Positions 1-6,358 of a stretch of DNA of 8,437 bases are shown here, piece after piece. A program made the position numbers and the translations under genes. Position 1 is the first letter of the stretch. Every line of letters begins with the position of its first letter. Source of the stretch: CBDUEV01 sp965366365 (lineage in GTDB: Bacteria; Actinomycetota; Acidimicrobiia; Spongiisociales; JAENVV01); NCBI GenBank assembly GCA_965366365.1, contig CBDUEV010000100.1, forward strand, positions 1-8,437, given 5' to 3'. The notes below the pieces were generated by a model. That model was not told the DNA's origin. It was given only the letters and a program-made list of their open reading frames with translations, and did not search any database.

Positions 1-98
1 CCGACGAGTTCGACGATCGATTCCATCATGAAACCATCCTGAGCCCCAGCGGTGTCACACACCACCTCCTCTGGCGCGACGCAGACAACTACGCATGA
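1..98 (+). CDS. 3' end of an unidentified protein (partial)
   Basis: An open frame enters from the left edge (first full codon at base 3) and gives 31 residues before a TGA at 96-98. The visible tail ends in GVTHHLLWRDADNYA, rich in His and aromatic residues; I do not recognise the family. The stop overlaps the ATG of the next gene (ATGA at 95-98), the usual sign of translational coupling, and that is the main reason to believe the frame is real, because the next gene has no clear Shine-Dalgarno sequence of its own. The two are then probably one operon. The fragment is too short for a functional call, and a chance open frame is not excluded. Confidence 0.45.
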   Translation, partial: DEFDDRFHHETILSPSGVTHHLLWRDADNYA

Positions 99-649
99 GA
101 CCGCTCCGCTACTCGATCAACCTGACGCTCGACGGCAGCTGCGATCACGAGGCCGTCGCACCTGATCAGGAGATACACGACTACTGGACCGCCAGTCTCG
201 AGAGGGCCGACGCCCTGCTCTTCGGGCGAGTGACCTACGAGATGATGGAGGAAGCTTGGCGGCAACCGCCGTCGGGGCAATGGCCCGCCTGGATGGGTGA
301 GTCGGAGATCGCCTTTGCTCGGACGATCGGCGAAAAGGAGAAGTACGTCGTGTCCAGCACCCTGGAGAAGGTCGATTGGAACGCAGAACTCGTTCAGGGT
401 GACCTGGCGTCCGCAGTCGAAGACCTCAAGCAGGCGCCAGGCACAGGGGTGTTCGTCGGCGGCGTGACCCTGCCCCTGGCGTTGGCGGAACTCGGGCTGA
501 TCGATGAATACGAGTTCGTGGTTCATCCCGTCGTAGCCGGCCACGGCCCAACGCTGTTCGCCGGGTTGAGTCAACCGCTCGAACTCGAGCTCGTGGGACG
601 CCGGGAGTTCCAGTCCGGGGCGATCGTATTGCGTTACCAGTCCAGATAG
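95..649 (+). CDS. Dihydrofolate reductase family protein (RibD C-terminal-like)
   Basis: A 184-residue protein with the pattern of the RibD_C/DHFR-like family, NAD(P)H-dependent reductases of the riboflavin-reductase fold often seen as small stand-alone proteins. Visible hallmarks are the N-terminal strand with LTLDG (10-14), LLFGRVTYEMM (41-51), a KYVVSSTL strand (83-90), the nucleotide-binding Gly pair in VFVGGVTLPLA (119-129), and the C-terminal block EFVVHPVVAGHGPTLF (140-155). Length matches the single-domain family. The ATG at 95 overlaps the upstream stop, supporting this start. The substrate is unknown: these stand-alone proteins are rarely true dihydrofolate reductases or riboflavin enzymes, and no riboflavin gene is nearby. 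Predicted cytoplasmic, with no signal peptide or membrane segment. The family call is secure, the substrate is not. Confidence 0.9.
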   Translation: MRPLRYSINLTLDGSCDHEAVAPDQEIHDYWTASLERADALLFGRVTYEMMEEAWRQPPSGQWPAWMGESEIAFARTIGEKEKYVVSSTLEKVDWNAELVQGDLASAVEDLKQAPGTGVFVGGVTLPLALAELGLIDEYEFVVHPVVAGHGPTLFAGLSQPLELELVGRREFQSGAIVLRYQSR

Positions 650-722
650 GCGATCGAAGGCGGCTGGTCAGCGCGCACCCGACTCTGGGGAGTCACCGCA
701 CAGCCACTCCCCCCTCGATCGC
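650..722. terminator. Nested inverted repeat between converging genes, likely bidirectional terminator
   Basis: The 87-bp gap between two converging stop codons holds an outer perfect 8-bp repeat, GCGATCGA (650-657) with TCGATCGC (715-722), enclosing a 7-bp hairpin, GGGGAGT (687-693) with ACTCCCC (706-712). A competing small hairpin, GACTC-TGGG-GAGTC, lies at 681-694. No T-tract follows on either strand, so this would be a U-less terminator of the kind often proposed in high-GC actinobacteria. The position suits transcription ending from both sides. Termination is inferred from structure and placement. Confidence 0.55.
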
Positions 723-736
723 GGCGTCGGCCAGGC

Positions 737-1237
737 TCACTGTTGGGCGTCGGCGGGTGCGGGCTGAACACTGGAGAACGTGAACGCCCTGTCGCTCGGC
801 CCGTGTGCTCTGAGGTGCTCGAGTCGCTCGATCGCCTCGTCGGTTCCGGGAATGTGACCGGCTTGGACCCACCACATCACCAAGTGCGCTTGAGTTTTGG
901 GTTCGAACCAGTCGTGGCGCTGACGAAACACCGTCCGATGCTCTGTGCGGTACGTGAAAGCCTTGAGCTGCTCGACGCTCTCCCACACCGACAGGTTGAC
1001 GATCTCGAGTGGGTCTCCGAATACGTCGATGTCGGTGGCGTTGCCCGAGTCGCTCTGTAGCCGCCACACGAAGCCGGGTGATTCTTCGGCCAGCTCGTTG
1101 ATCCGGTCGAGCTCGTCGAAGAACCCAGCTACTCGTGGGTCTTCAGCGGGATGTTTGAGTCGGCCGATATTCAGCTGGGCGAGATGGTACGTCACCTGGA
1201 TGAGGATAAGGGTATTGCCTGGTGAAAGCCGAACCAC
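737..1237 (-). CDS. DUF3291 domain-containing protein
   Basis: A 166-residue protein of the DUF3291 family, a ferredoxin-like dimeric alpha/beta barrel group related to ABM monooxygenases with no assigned reaction. Family-typical segments are YHLAQLNIGRL (17-27), DRINELAEESPGFVWRLQ (44-61), GNATDI (65-70), NLSVWESVEQLKAFTYRTEH (81-100), the Trp pair in LVMWWVQAGH (119-128), and HLRAHGPSDRAFTF (141-154). The GTG at 1237 has a strong purine-rich ribosome site, GAGGAAGGA, five bases upstream. Homology instead suggests an N-terminus near the GTG at 1195 (VTYHLAQLN), which lacks such a site. I keep 1237 because of the ribosome site, which adds 14 residues. It starts 32 bases after the nitrilase-like gene on the same strand and probably shares its transcript. 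Cytoplasmic; function unknown. Confidence 0.88.
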   Translation of the reverse strand: MVRLSPGNTLILIQVTYHLAQLNIGRLKHPAEDPRVAGFFDELDRINELAEESPGFVWRLQSDSGNATDIDVFGDPLEIVNLSVWESVEQLKAFTYRTEHRTVFRQRHDWFEPKTQAHLVMWWVQAGHIPGTDEAIERLEHLRAHGPSDRAFTFSSVQPAPADAQQ

Positions 1238-1269
1238 GCTTCCTTCCTCACACGAGGCGAGCGGAGGGA

Positions 1270-1980
1270 CTAGCGGCCGAGGATCGTCAGGCTTCTCTGC
1301 CCGGCGGCCTTACCGAGCTGCAGCCGTACGTTCCCTCCCGGGTCGCGTACCGCTGAGCGGCCGGCGGTGTCGGCGAAACCGCCTCCTGTCGGACCGGCGA
1401 AGCTTGCGTAGGCCACCCAGACAGAGTGGTCGTTGATGATGCGATGAGAGCGGCGTGGTTGAACCTCTCGGTCTTCCTCGCTCTCGCAGACGCCGGCGAT
1501 GTAGGCGTCGATGCCGAGCTCCGTCGTTGCTGCCGCATGTTCGGGTTGGCCGGTGTCCTTGCAGATTGCAAGACCGAGTCGCCAACCTTCGACTTCGAGG
1601 ACCGCGGGCGTATCGCCAGGACCGTAGTGATGGGGTTCCTCGCCGCCGAGGTGCATCTTGTCGTACACGACCTCCGCCCCATCCCGATCGACACGAAGGA
1701 TCGAAATCCGACGACGGGCACCCCCCGTCGGCCGGGTCGGTGCACCGACGAGCGCTATCGAATTGCGCATGGCGCACGCCTCGACAAGTGGCTCGAGCGC
1801 ATGGTCTTCGGGGTCCACCGGCATGAGGTTCATGGCGTAGCCGGTCAACGACAGCTCTGGGAAGACCACGAGTCGCGCTTCGAGGTCCAGAACGGCTCTC
1901 GAATGCTCCAGGACGTTCGCGGCCAAGTCGCCGAGCACGGACACCGGCTGCGCTATGCCGAGCGAGAGCGTCGAATTCAC
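1270..1980 (-). CDS. Carbon-nitrogen hydrolase (nitrilase superfamily)
   Basis: A 236-residue single-domain amidohydrolase of the nitrilase superfamily, which hydrolyses C-N bonds of amides, nitriles or carbamoyl groups through a Glu-Lys-Cys triad. All three are visible: Glu42 in VVFPELSLTGY (38-48), Lys108 in VYDKMHLGGEE (105-115) and Cys140 in LGLAICKDTGQPE (135-147). The conserved structural acidic pair is at 114-115. The protein is slightly shorter than the common 260-280 residues, mostly from a compact C-terminus (GGNVRLQLG, 216-224). The start is the GTG at 1980, with only a weak purine patch upstream. There is no signal peptide. Specificity cannot be read from sequence; the GVCESEED region after the nucleophile does not match NitFhit or omega-amidase motifs I know. 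It is followed by the DUF3291 gene, likely in one operon. Confidence 0.92.
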   Translation of the reverse strand: MNSTLSLGIAQPVSVLGDLAANVLEHSRAVLDLEARLVVFPELSLTGYAMNLMPVDPEDHALEPLVEACAMRNSIALVGAPTRPTGGARRRISILRVDRDGAEVVYDKMHLGGEEPHHYGPGDTPAVLEVEGWRLGLAICKDTGQPEHAAATTELGIDAYIAGVCESEEDREVQPRRSHRIINDHSVWVAYASFAGPTGGGFADTAGRSAVRDPGGNVRLQLGKAAGQRSLTILGR

Positions 1981-1988
1981 GTCCGAAG

Positions 1989-2072
1989 TATTGCACTGTC
2001 GACAGCGGACAGGCTGTGAGGGGTGAGAGCCTCATCACAGCCCCGACAACCCTGGGCGACGGCTGGTCGGGG
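1989..2072 (-). promoter_or_regulatory. Palindrome and two adjoining hairpins upstream of the nitrilase-like gene
   Basis: Upstream of the GTG at 1980 lie a perfect 10-bp palindrome, CTGTCGACAG (1996-2005), an 8-bp inverted repeat GGCTGTGA (2012-2019) with TCACAGCC (2035-2042), and a 7-bp inverted repeat CCCCGAC (2041-2047) with GTCGGGG (2066-2072). The last two share two bases, so they stand side by side. A -10-like TGCAAT on the minus strand (1994-1989) borders the palindrome, but no good -35 is visible. The palindrome could be an operator, and the hairpins leader structure or a second end-signal for the protease transcript. The repeats are seen directly; their role is inferred. Confidence 0.35.
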
Positions 2073-2139
2073 AAGGCTCGTCACTCGACATCAACGCCGG
2101 GCTGAACTCCCCGCCTTCGCCAGGTGAGTTCGTTTCACA

Positions 2140-2176
2140 GATGCTCTGCCCCCGCGTCAAGCGGGGGCAGAGCATC
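2140..2176 (-). terminator. Strong 16-bp hairpin after the metalloprotease gene
   Basis: GATGCTCTGCCCCCGC (2140-2155), a 5-base loop (2156-2160), and its exact complement GCGGGGGCAGAGCATC (2161-2176). The hairpin begins four bases beyond the protease stop codon (2181-2183), the classic terminator position. The minus strand continues into TGTGAAACG without a T-run, so this is a U-less type. It probably separates the protease from the nitrilase-like gene downstream. Confidence 0.75.
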
Positions 2177-2180
2177 CGTC

Positions 2181-4160
2181 CTACGGTCTGGGCAGTCGCT
2201 TTCCGGTGGCGAGTCCATGGGCAATCGTGTTGAGAGTGTCTTCGGTGCCCGTGAATCCCTCGTTCGGGACGAAGATGTCGTGACCGAAGTCGACGTCCAC
2301 ATCGTCAGCGGTGCCGAAGATCCCGTCGGGACCGACCCCGAATGTGCCCAGGAGATTCCCACCCTGGTCCATGATGTTCGCATCCGGGTTGAACTGATCG
2401 GTATGCCAGTTCCCGAAGAAGTGCCCGGCTTCATGAGCCACGATGTTGCCGACTGCCACGCCGACCAGGTCGATCTTCGTTGCAGAGGGATCGAGCGGAA
2501 TGTCGTTCAAGGTCGGGAGTCCTCGACCGGGGCGAGCACTGAGGAGGTCGAGGAGCACGAGGGCGCTCTCCTGAGTGGCGAAGTTCCCAGGATCGATCGA
2601 TTGGGCGATGCCGATCGTCGGGATTCCCGACTCGTTGATCGTTCCGCCGATGATCACCCGGCTGACGTTGGGTTGACCCCACGGGTCGGCGTGGTCCCGG
2701 CTGTTCCGGATCTCCACGTCGAAGTCTCCCGGTACACCGGTGCTATCACGATCACCGTTGGTTCCCAGCACCCGCATGTCTTGCGACAGGCTCTCCGCCA
2801 CCGATGCGATGATCGCGTCGATGACGGCATTCTTGTCTCTCGGCGTGAGCCCCCAACGACGGAGGAATCGGTCCAGCGGTGAAAGCGTCACTTGATTCGG
2901 AGGCGTGAAGAAGATCCGGGTATCGAGAGTTGCGCCGTCGAAATCCAGGAACAGGATCTGTGTGGCGGCACCGGCACGCGTCTCGAGAATCGGTCGGAAG
3001 ACCTGGGCGTCGATCTCATACTGAGAGTCGACCATCGCAGCCAAGTAGTAAGTGCCATCGTTCGGGACGACGTAGTTCAAGACAGCCGCACCGCCACCTG
3101 GGAGAGGTGATCTCCTTCCGTAGATGAAGCTGGCGTCCTGCGAAGATCCCATTAGCTCGTTGCCGGCCGAGTCGAACAGGGTGAGGCGTGTGCCCTCAGA
3201 CAGGCTGGCGCCAAACACGTCACCATTGTCCAGCTCGAGCGCAAACACGTCGCGATCGAACTCAGTGACGGCAATCGTCACGTCGTAGTCGCCTTCGCTG
3301 GCTGCGCCGTCGCCAGACCCGGGATCGAACGGATCGTTGGGCAGGAAGCTGCCGAAGCCGCCAATCGACACGTAGTAGTCCCCGGCGGCAGGCGCCGAAA
3401 ACATGATGAAGCTGTCGTAGCTACTCCCATCATCATCATTCAGGTCGAGAAGCGTGCCGGCCGCGTCCCAGATTCCAATGAAGCTGTCGAGGTCCCCAAA
3501 CGGATCCGCGGTGTCGACATCGACCTTGATGAACTCCCCTGCATTGACAGCCGTCACGGCAAAGAAGTCGAAATCGCCGGTGCCTGCACCAGCACTTCCC
3601 CACGGTCCGTCACCGATGGTGCCGGAGGTCGTGACCTCGCCACCGAGTGCCAAGCCGGTCACATTGGCGAGCGGAATCGAACCATCGTCTTCGGGGAACG
3701 GACCGATCGGGGTGGTGGCGACCACACTCGAAGCTCCCACCCCGGAGATCAGCAGCGCGGGGTCTTCCCCGGCGCCGGTCCCGAAACCGGAGATGACTTC
3801 TGCGTTGGCTATCGAATCGTTGCCTCCGATCACCGCGGGCGGTTCGAGTTCCGCGTACGGAATCACGGCCGTCGGTGAGGCCTGAGCATTGGCGCGCCGA
3901 GCGGACTCCGTCGCGGCGAATCGGTTCCAATACGATCGGTCGACCTTGGCGCTTGCCGGAGTCAGGCTCAGCCACGGAACGGCACCCACGAGCGACGGAG
4001 CGGTGGCTTCGCTGCCTTTGGTCTTGTCCCCTGACGCTTGAGCTTCGGCGAGCGACCGAGAGGCCGGGCCTGGATCGGTTGCCGACCCAACGGGCGCCAT
4101 GAGAACCCCGAAAATGGTGGTCAGCGCTACCAACAAAGCGAACTTCCGAGCCTGGAACAT
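2181..4160 (-). CDS. Secreted metzincin-type zinc metalloprotease with PPC-like domains
   Basis: A 659-residue secreted protein. Residues 1-27 form a signal peptide: Arg/Lys near the start, a hydrophobic core ALLVALTTIFGVLMAPVG, and probable cleavage after GSA. Residues about 176-300 resemble a bacterial pre-peptidase C-terminal (PPC) domain, with DFDFFAVTAVNAGEFIKVDV (196-215) and AAGDYYVSIGGFG (258-270). A second, looser copy covers about 300-390 (NDGTYYLAAM, 367-376). The catalytic part, about 400-655, opens with ILFLDFDGATLD and carries the zinc motif HEAGHFFGNWH (576-586; His576, His580, His586 as ligands, Glu577 as base) and a Met-turn NIMDQ (Met597), so it fits the metzincin clan. The Asp-rich GPDGIFGTADDVDVDFG (610-626) may bind calcium. 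The ATG at 4160 follows an AAAAGGGGGGGAC ribosome site; an in-frame TTG at 4196 is less likely. Probably degrades extracellular protein; substrate unknown. Confidence 0.9.
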   Translation of the reverse strand: MFQARKFALLVALTTIFGVLMAPVGSATDPGPASRSLAEAQASGDKTKGSEATAPSLVGAVPWLSLTPASAKVDRSYWNRFAATESARRANAQASPTAVIPYAELEPPAVIGGNDSIANAEVISGFGTGAGEDPALLISGVGASSVVATTPIGPFPEDDGSIPLANVTGLALGGEVTTSGTIGDGPWGSAGAGTGDFDFFAVTAVNAGEFIKVDVDTADPFGDLDSFIGIWDAAGTLLDLNDDDGSSYDSFIMFSAPAAGDYYVSIGGFGSFLPNDPFDPGSGDGAASEGDYDVTIAVTEFDRDVFALELDNGDVFGASLSEGTRLTLFDSAGNELMGSSQDASFIYGRRSPLPGGGAAVLNYVVPNDGTYYLAAMVDSQYEIDAQVFRPILETRAGAATQILFLDFDGATLDTRIFFTPPNQVTLSPLDRFLRRWGLTPRDKNAVIDAIIASVAESLSQDMRVLGTNGDRDSTGVPGDFDVEIRNSRDHADPWGQPNVSRVIIGGTINESGIPTIGIAQSIDPGNFATQESALVLLDLLSARPGRGLPTLNDIPLDPSATKIDLVGVAVGNIVAHEAGHFFGNWHTDQFNPDANIMDQGGNLLGTFGVGPDGIFGTADDVDVDFGHDIFVPNEGFTGTEDTLNTIAHGLATGKRLPRP

Positions 4161-4233
4161 GTCCCCCCCTTTTGCTTCCGGATGTGCCGCTGTCAATGTA
4201 GCCGGGCAACGCAGAGCGGGCTGAGAAACCTCG

Positions 4234-4311
4234 AAAAAAAACGAGCGGCGTTTTCACCCGGTCGCCATCGCCCGAAGACCCCCACCGATCAAGCTCTGTG
4301 GGTGAAATCGC
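4234..4311 (-). terminator. Hairpin plus T8 tract between the ABM gene and the protease gene
   Basis: On the minus strand GCGATTTCACCC (4311-4300) pairs with GGGTGAAAACGC (4259-4248), 11 of 12 positions, around a 40-base loop. Six bases later comes an unbroken run of eight T (4241-4234), which is itself flanked by CTCG and CGAG. It lies 47 bases past the ABM-protein stop and 73 bases before the protease ATG. The simplest reading is the ABM gene's terminator. Because it also sits in the leader of the protease gene, an attenuator is possible. The long loop is unusual for an intrinsic terminator. Confidence 0.45.
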
Positions 4312-4358
4312 TCCTGCAGGCTTCGGCGTGATCTGTGCGATACGTCGGGCCTGTCACG

Positions 4359-4646
4359 TCAAGCCAACGGAGTGGTGTTGGCGATGGCGTGCTGCTCGAC
4401 GTGGATGCAGATGATCATGGACTCCAGATCATCAGCGGGTCCCGAACCTCGGAACGTCTGCGCCGCATCGACAGAGTCCCACTGCTCGAAGATGTTGACT
4501 CTCTGCTCATCGAGTGGATCAGCCGATAGATGGAAGTCGACGCATCCGGGCGCAGTTCGAGCTGCCTCGATGACGGCCCGGCAACCAGCGAGGTACGCAC
4601 CCCGTTGCGCGGCGTCTACTCGAATCCACCCAGAAACGATCACCAT
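4359..4646 (-). CDS. Antibiotic biosynthesis monooxygenase (ABM) domain protein, putative quinol monooxygenase
   Basis: A 95-residue protein consisting of one ABM domain: MVIVSGWIRV strand, an AYLAGCRAVIEAARTAPGCV helix, then VDFHLSADPLDEQRVNIFEQ and WDSVDAAQTFRGSG. These small dimeric ferredoxin-fold proteins include cofactor-free monooxygenases such as the quinol monooxygenase YgiN, but many have no known substrate. The ATG at 4646 gives the family's normal length. The frame stays open upstream to 4763, but that extension is low-complexity and unlike the family. A GGAG lies about 13 bases upstream, so the ribosome site is weak. The gene diverges from the DUF4956 gene across 228 bases that contain a tandem operator-like array, which might influence both directions. 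Family call fairly sure; reaction unknown. Confidence 0.87.
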   Translation of the reverse strand: MVIVSGWIRVDAAQRGAYLAGCRAVIEAARTAPGCVDFHLSADPLDEQRVNIFEQWDSVDAAQTFRGSGPADDLESMIICIHVEQHAIANTTPLA

Positions 4647-4789
4647 GGATCGGATCGTACTCCAGCAACCATCGTCCGAAGCACGCTGCCGTGGATCCGT
4701 CCCACCTGCCGCGGGTGCCACAGCGGTCTCCTTGGTCTCTCCGAAAGAGTCGTCCGGAGGCACCGATCCTTCGACTGGCAGGCCAAGCT

Positions 4790-4843
4790 CCCAGGGTGTC
4801 CTGAGGGTGCGCCCAGGGAACGCCCAGCTTCTCTCGATACAAA
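4790..4843 (+). promoter_or_regulatory. Four 11-bp direct repeats and -10 upstream of the DUF4956-VTC unit
   Basis: Four consecutive units in exact 11-bp register start at 4790, 4801, 4812 and 4823: CCCAGGGTGTC, CTGAGGGTGCG, CCCAGGGAACG, CCCAGCTTCTC. Their leading hexamers fit C-[CT]-[CG]-A-G-[GC]. Nine bases after the last hexamer comes TACAAA (4838-4843), a plausible -10, which puts transcription start near 4850 and leaves a leader of about 25 bases before the ATG at 4875. Half-sites one helical turn apart, ending near the -10 in place of a -35, are typical of activators of the OmpR/PhoB response regulator family. The repeats are seen directly; the protein is inferred and no regulator gene is in the window. 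Confidence 0.7.
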
Positions 4844-4874
4844 TGAGTCATAGCGAAAGAACTTGGAGCAAACA

Positions 4875-5477
4875 ATGGCCCTCTCAGCCAACATCCTCAT
4901 CGACATCGTCGCCATCTTGATCTTGACGTTCGGCCTCTATTGGCCCCGCCACGGGCGCAAGAGCATGGTGGTTGCGTATCTGACCGCCAACATCGGCGTC
5001 GTAGCCGTGGCCAGCGTGCTCGCCTCGTCAACCGTCACCGCAGGGCTCGGCCTCGGCTTGTTCGGCATCTTGTCGATCATTCGTCTGCGCTCCGACGAGC
5101 TCGACCACACGGAAATCGCCTACTACTTCGGTGCGCTGGCGCTTGGGCTCTTCGCCGGGCTCGGCGGAACCCTGAGCTGGGCGACCCCCGCCATGACCGT
5201 GGCAATCCTTGCCGCCCTGTACATCGGCGATCATCCGGGCCTGTTCCCTGAGTATCGCAACCAGATCGTCACCCTCGATGCTGCCTACACAGATGAGACC
5301 GCGCTGGTCATGCGTCTGGAAGAGCTTCTCGACGCCCAGGTGCACCACGCCAACGTGCGGAAGGTCGACCTCGTCAACGACACCACATCGGTGGACGTCC
5401 GTTACCGGCTTCGCTCGGCCGGCGTCAGCCGGCGGGCCAGCGGCTCCGCTCCCGCAGCGATAGGCGAGTCGCGATGA
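4875..5477 (+). CDS. DUF4956 domain-containing membrane protein
   Basis: A 200-residue protein of the DUF4956 family, commonly encoded beside VTC-type polyphosphate polymerase-like genes as here. Hydrophobic segments are at about 3-22, 31-52, 56-69, 82-98 and 103-118, giving four or five membrane passes. The signature GLGLGLFGILSIIRLRSDEL (57-76) includes the conserved Arg70 and Arg72 and acidic residues near the membrane. A soluble C-terminal domain (about 125-182) with VTLDAAYTDETALVMRLEEL looks like a small alpha/beta sensor or partner domain. The start is the ATG at 4875: GGAG at 4865-4868 sits six bases upstream, while the in-frame TTG at 4863 would lie before that site. The stop overlaps the next ATG (ATGA, 5474-5477), so the two proteins are probably made together. 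The biochemical role is undetermined; a membrane partner of the VTC protein is the natural inference. Confidence 0.9.
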   Translation: MALSANILIDIVAILILTFGLYWPRHGRKSMVVAYLTANIGVVAVASVLASSTVTAGLGLGLFGILSIIRLRSDELDHTEIAYYFGALALGLFAGLGGTLSWATPAMTVAILAALYIGDHPGLFPEYRNQIVTLDAAYTDETALVMRLEELLDAQVHHANVRKVDLVNDTTSVDVRYRLRSAGVSRRASGSAPAAIGESR

Positions 5478-6358
5478 CCCAGAACACGCTCTCCGTGGAC
5501 GCCCTTCCATCGATCAGCCTCACCGAGCTCGAGGGGGTTGCCCCGCTCCTGACCCGAAAGGACCGCAAATACCTGGTACCGATGTCGGTGGCCCGACTGA
5601 TCGTCTCCCAGACCGGTCTGCAAGTCCTGGAGATCGACGGCCGGCGGACCTTCCGGTATGAATCGGTGTACTTCGACACTCCCGACCGAATCTCGTACCT
5701 GGCGGCGGCCCACAAACGGCGTCGAAGGTTCAAGGTTCGCACCCGTTCGTACCTCGATAGTGGCCTTTGTTCGCTAGAGGTGAAGACCCGGGAGCGGCGG
5801 GGACTCACCGAGAAGCATCGGTTGCCGTACACCGTTGCCCAGCGTGGTGAACTCGACAGCGCTGCTCTGGAGTTCATCGACGGCTTCGACGCAATCGCCC
5901 CGCACAGTGGGCGACTCGAGCCGGCGCTCACCACCCGCTATGAACGCACCACTCTGCTCGAGATCAGTTCGATGAGCCGGATCACCATCGACACCAGTCT
6001 GCAGTGTGAGACCCCAGCAGGATCGAGCGTCTCGCAGTCGAAGATGGCGGTGATCGAGACCAAGACCGCCGGGCCGCCCTCCGCGACCGACCACTTCCTG
6101 TGGAGCCTGCACGAGCGCCCTGTCCAGATCAGCAAGTACTGCACCGGCCTCGCCGCTCTGACCCCGGGACTGCCGGCCAACAAGTGGAACCGGGTGCTCC
6201 GCCGGCACTTCGATTGGACCCCGGCTCCCGTCCCCCTCTACTCGGGAGTCCCCAGCCCGAAACCAGCTGAGGCTGCGGACATCGCTCCCCTCGATCGTCG
6301 CTCAATCGGCCGCGACCGAGCCCCCTGGGTACCCTTCCTGGAGGGAGCCGGCTCATGA
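5474..6358 (+). CDS. VTC domain protein (polyphosphate polymerase domain-containing, triphosphate tunnel fold)
   Basis: A 294-residue protein with the VTC domain, a triphosphate tunnel metalloenzyme fold whose eukaryotic member Vtc4 makes polyphosphate from ATP. Tunnel strands with alternating charges are visible: LLTRKDRKYLVP (25-36), SVYFDTPD (64-71), RRRFKVRTRSY (83-93), SLEVKTRERRGLTEK (100-114), TTRYERTTL (153-161), RITIDTSL (169-176), VIETKT (193-198) and QISKYCTG (218-225). Basic residues for triphosphate (Lys29, Arg31, Lys32, Arg88, Arg91, Lys104, Arg155, Lys221) and acidic metal ligands (Glu102, Asp173, Glu195) are all present, so it looks catalytically competent. The tail after about 250 (Pro-rich, then WVPFLE) is extra. 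It has no membrane segment, so membrane attachment would come through the coupled DUF4956 protein. Activity in bacterial members is less established than in yeast; another triphosphate substrate is possible. Confidence 0.9.
   Translation: MTQNTLSVDALPSISLTELEGVAPLLTRKDRKYLVPMSVARLIVSQTGLQVLEIDGRRTFRYESVYFDTPDRISYLAAAHKRRRRFKVRTRSYLDSGLCSLEVKTRERRGLTEKHRLPYTVAQRGELDSAALEFIDGFDAIAPHSGRLEPALTTRYERTTLLEISSMSRITIDTSLQCETPAGSSVSQSKMAVIETKTAGPPSATDHFLWSLHERPVQISKYCTGLAALTPGLPANKWNRVLRRHFDWTPAPVPLYSGVPSPKPAEAADIAPLDRRSIGRDRAPWVPFLEGAGS

Noticed and set aside
1426..2019. Long plus-strand open frame of 197 codons opposite the nitrilase-like gene
   Set aside because: It is antisense to a gene with a full Glu-Lys-Cys triad and family-typical sequence; its own product has no recognisable domain and arises from GC-rich codon bias.
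2124..2882. Plus-strand open frame of 252 codons across the protease 3' half
   Set aside because: It lies antisense to the zinc-binding domain of the protease, begins inside the terminator region, and encodes low-complexity Asp/Arg/Val-rich sequence without family features.
4161..4196. TTG start for the protease, adding 12 residues
   Set aside because: The ATG at 4160 has a purine-rich ribosome site immediately upstream, and starting there puts the signal peptide at the very N-terminus as expected.
4191..4196. TTGACA (minus strand) as a -35 box for the protease gene
   Set aside because: No -10-like hexamer follows at 16-18 bases (AAAAGG instead), and the ribosome site would lie within the promoter.
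4200..4330. Possible riboswitch in the protease leader
   Set aside because: I compared it with the cyclic-di-GMP, cobalamin and preQ1 classes by eye and found none of their conserved cores; a hairpin with a T-tract explains the structure better.
4372..4920. Plus-strand open frame of 182 codons spanning the divergent gap
   Set aside because: It runs antisense through the ABM gene, across the operator array and into the DUF4956 gene in a different frame, ending in Ser-rich low complexity.
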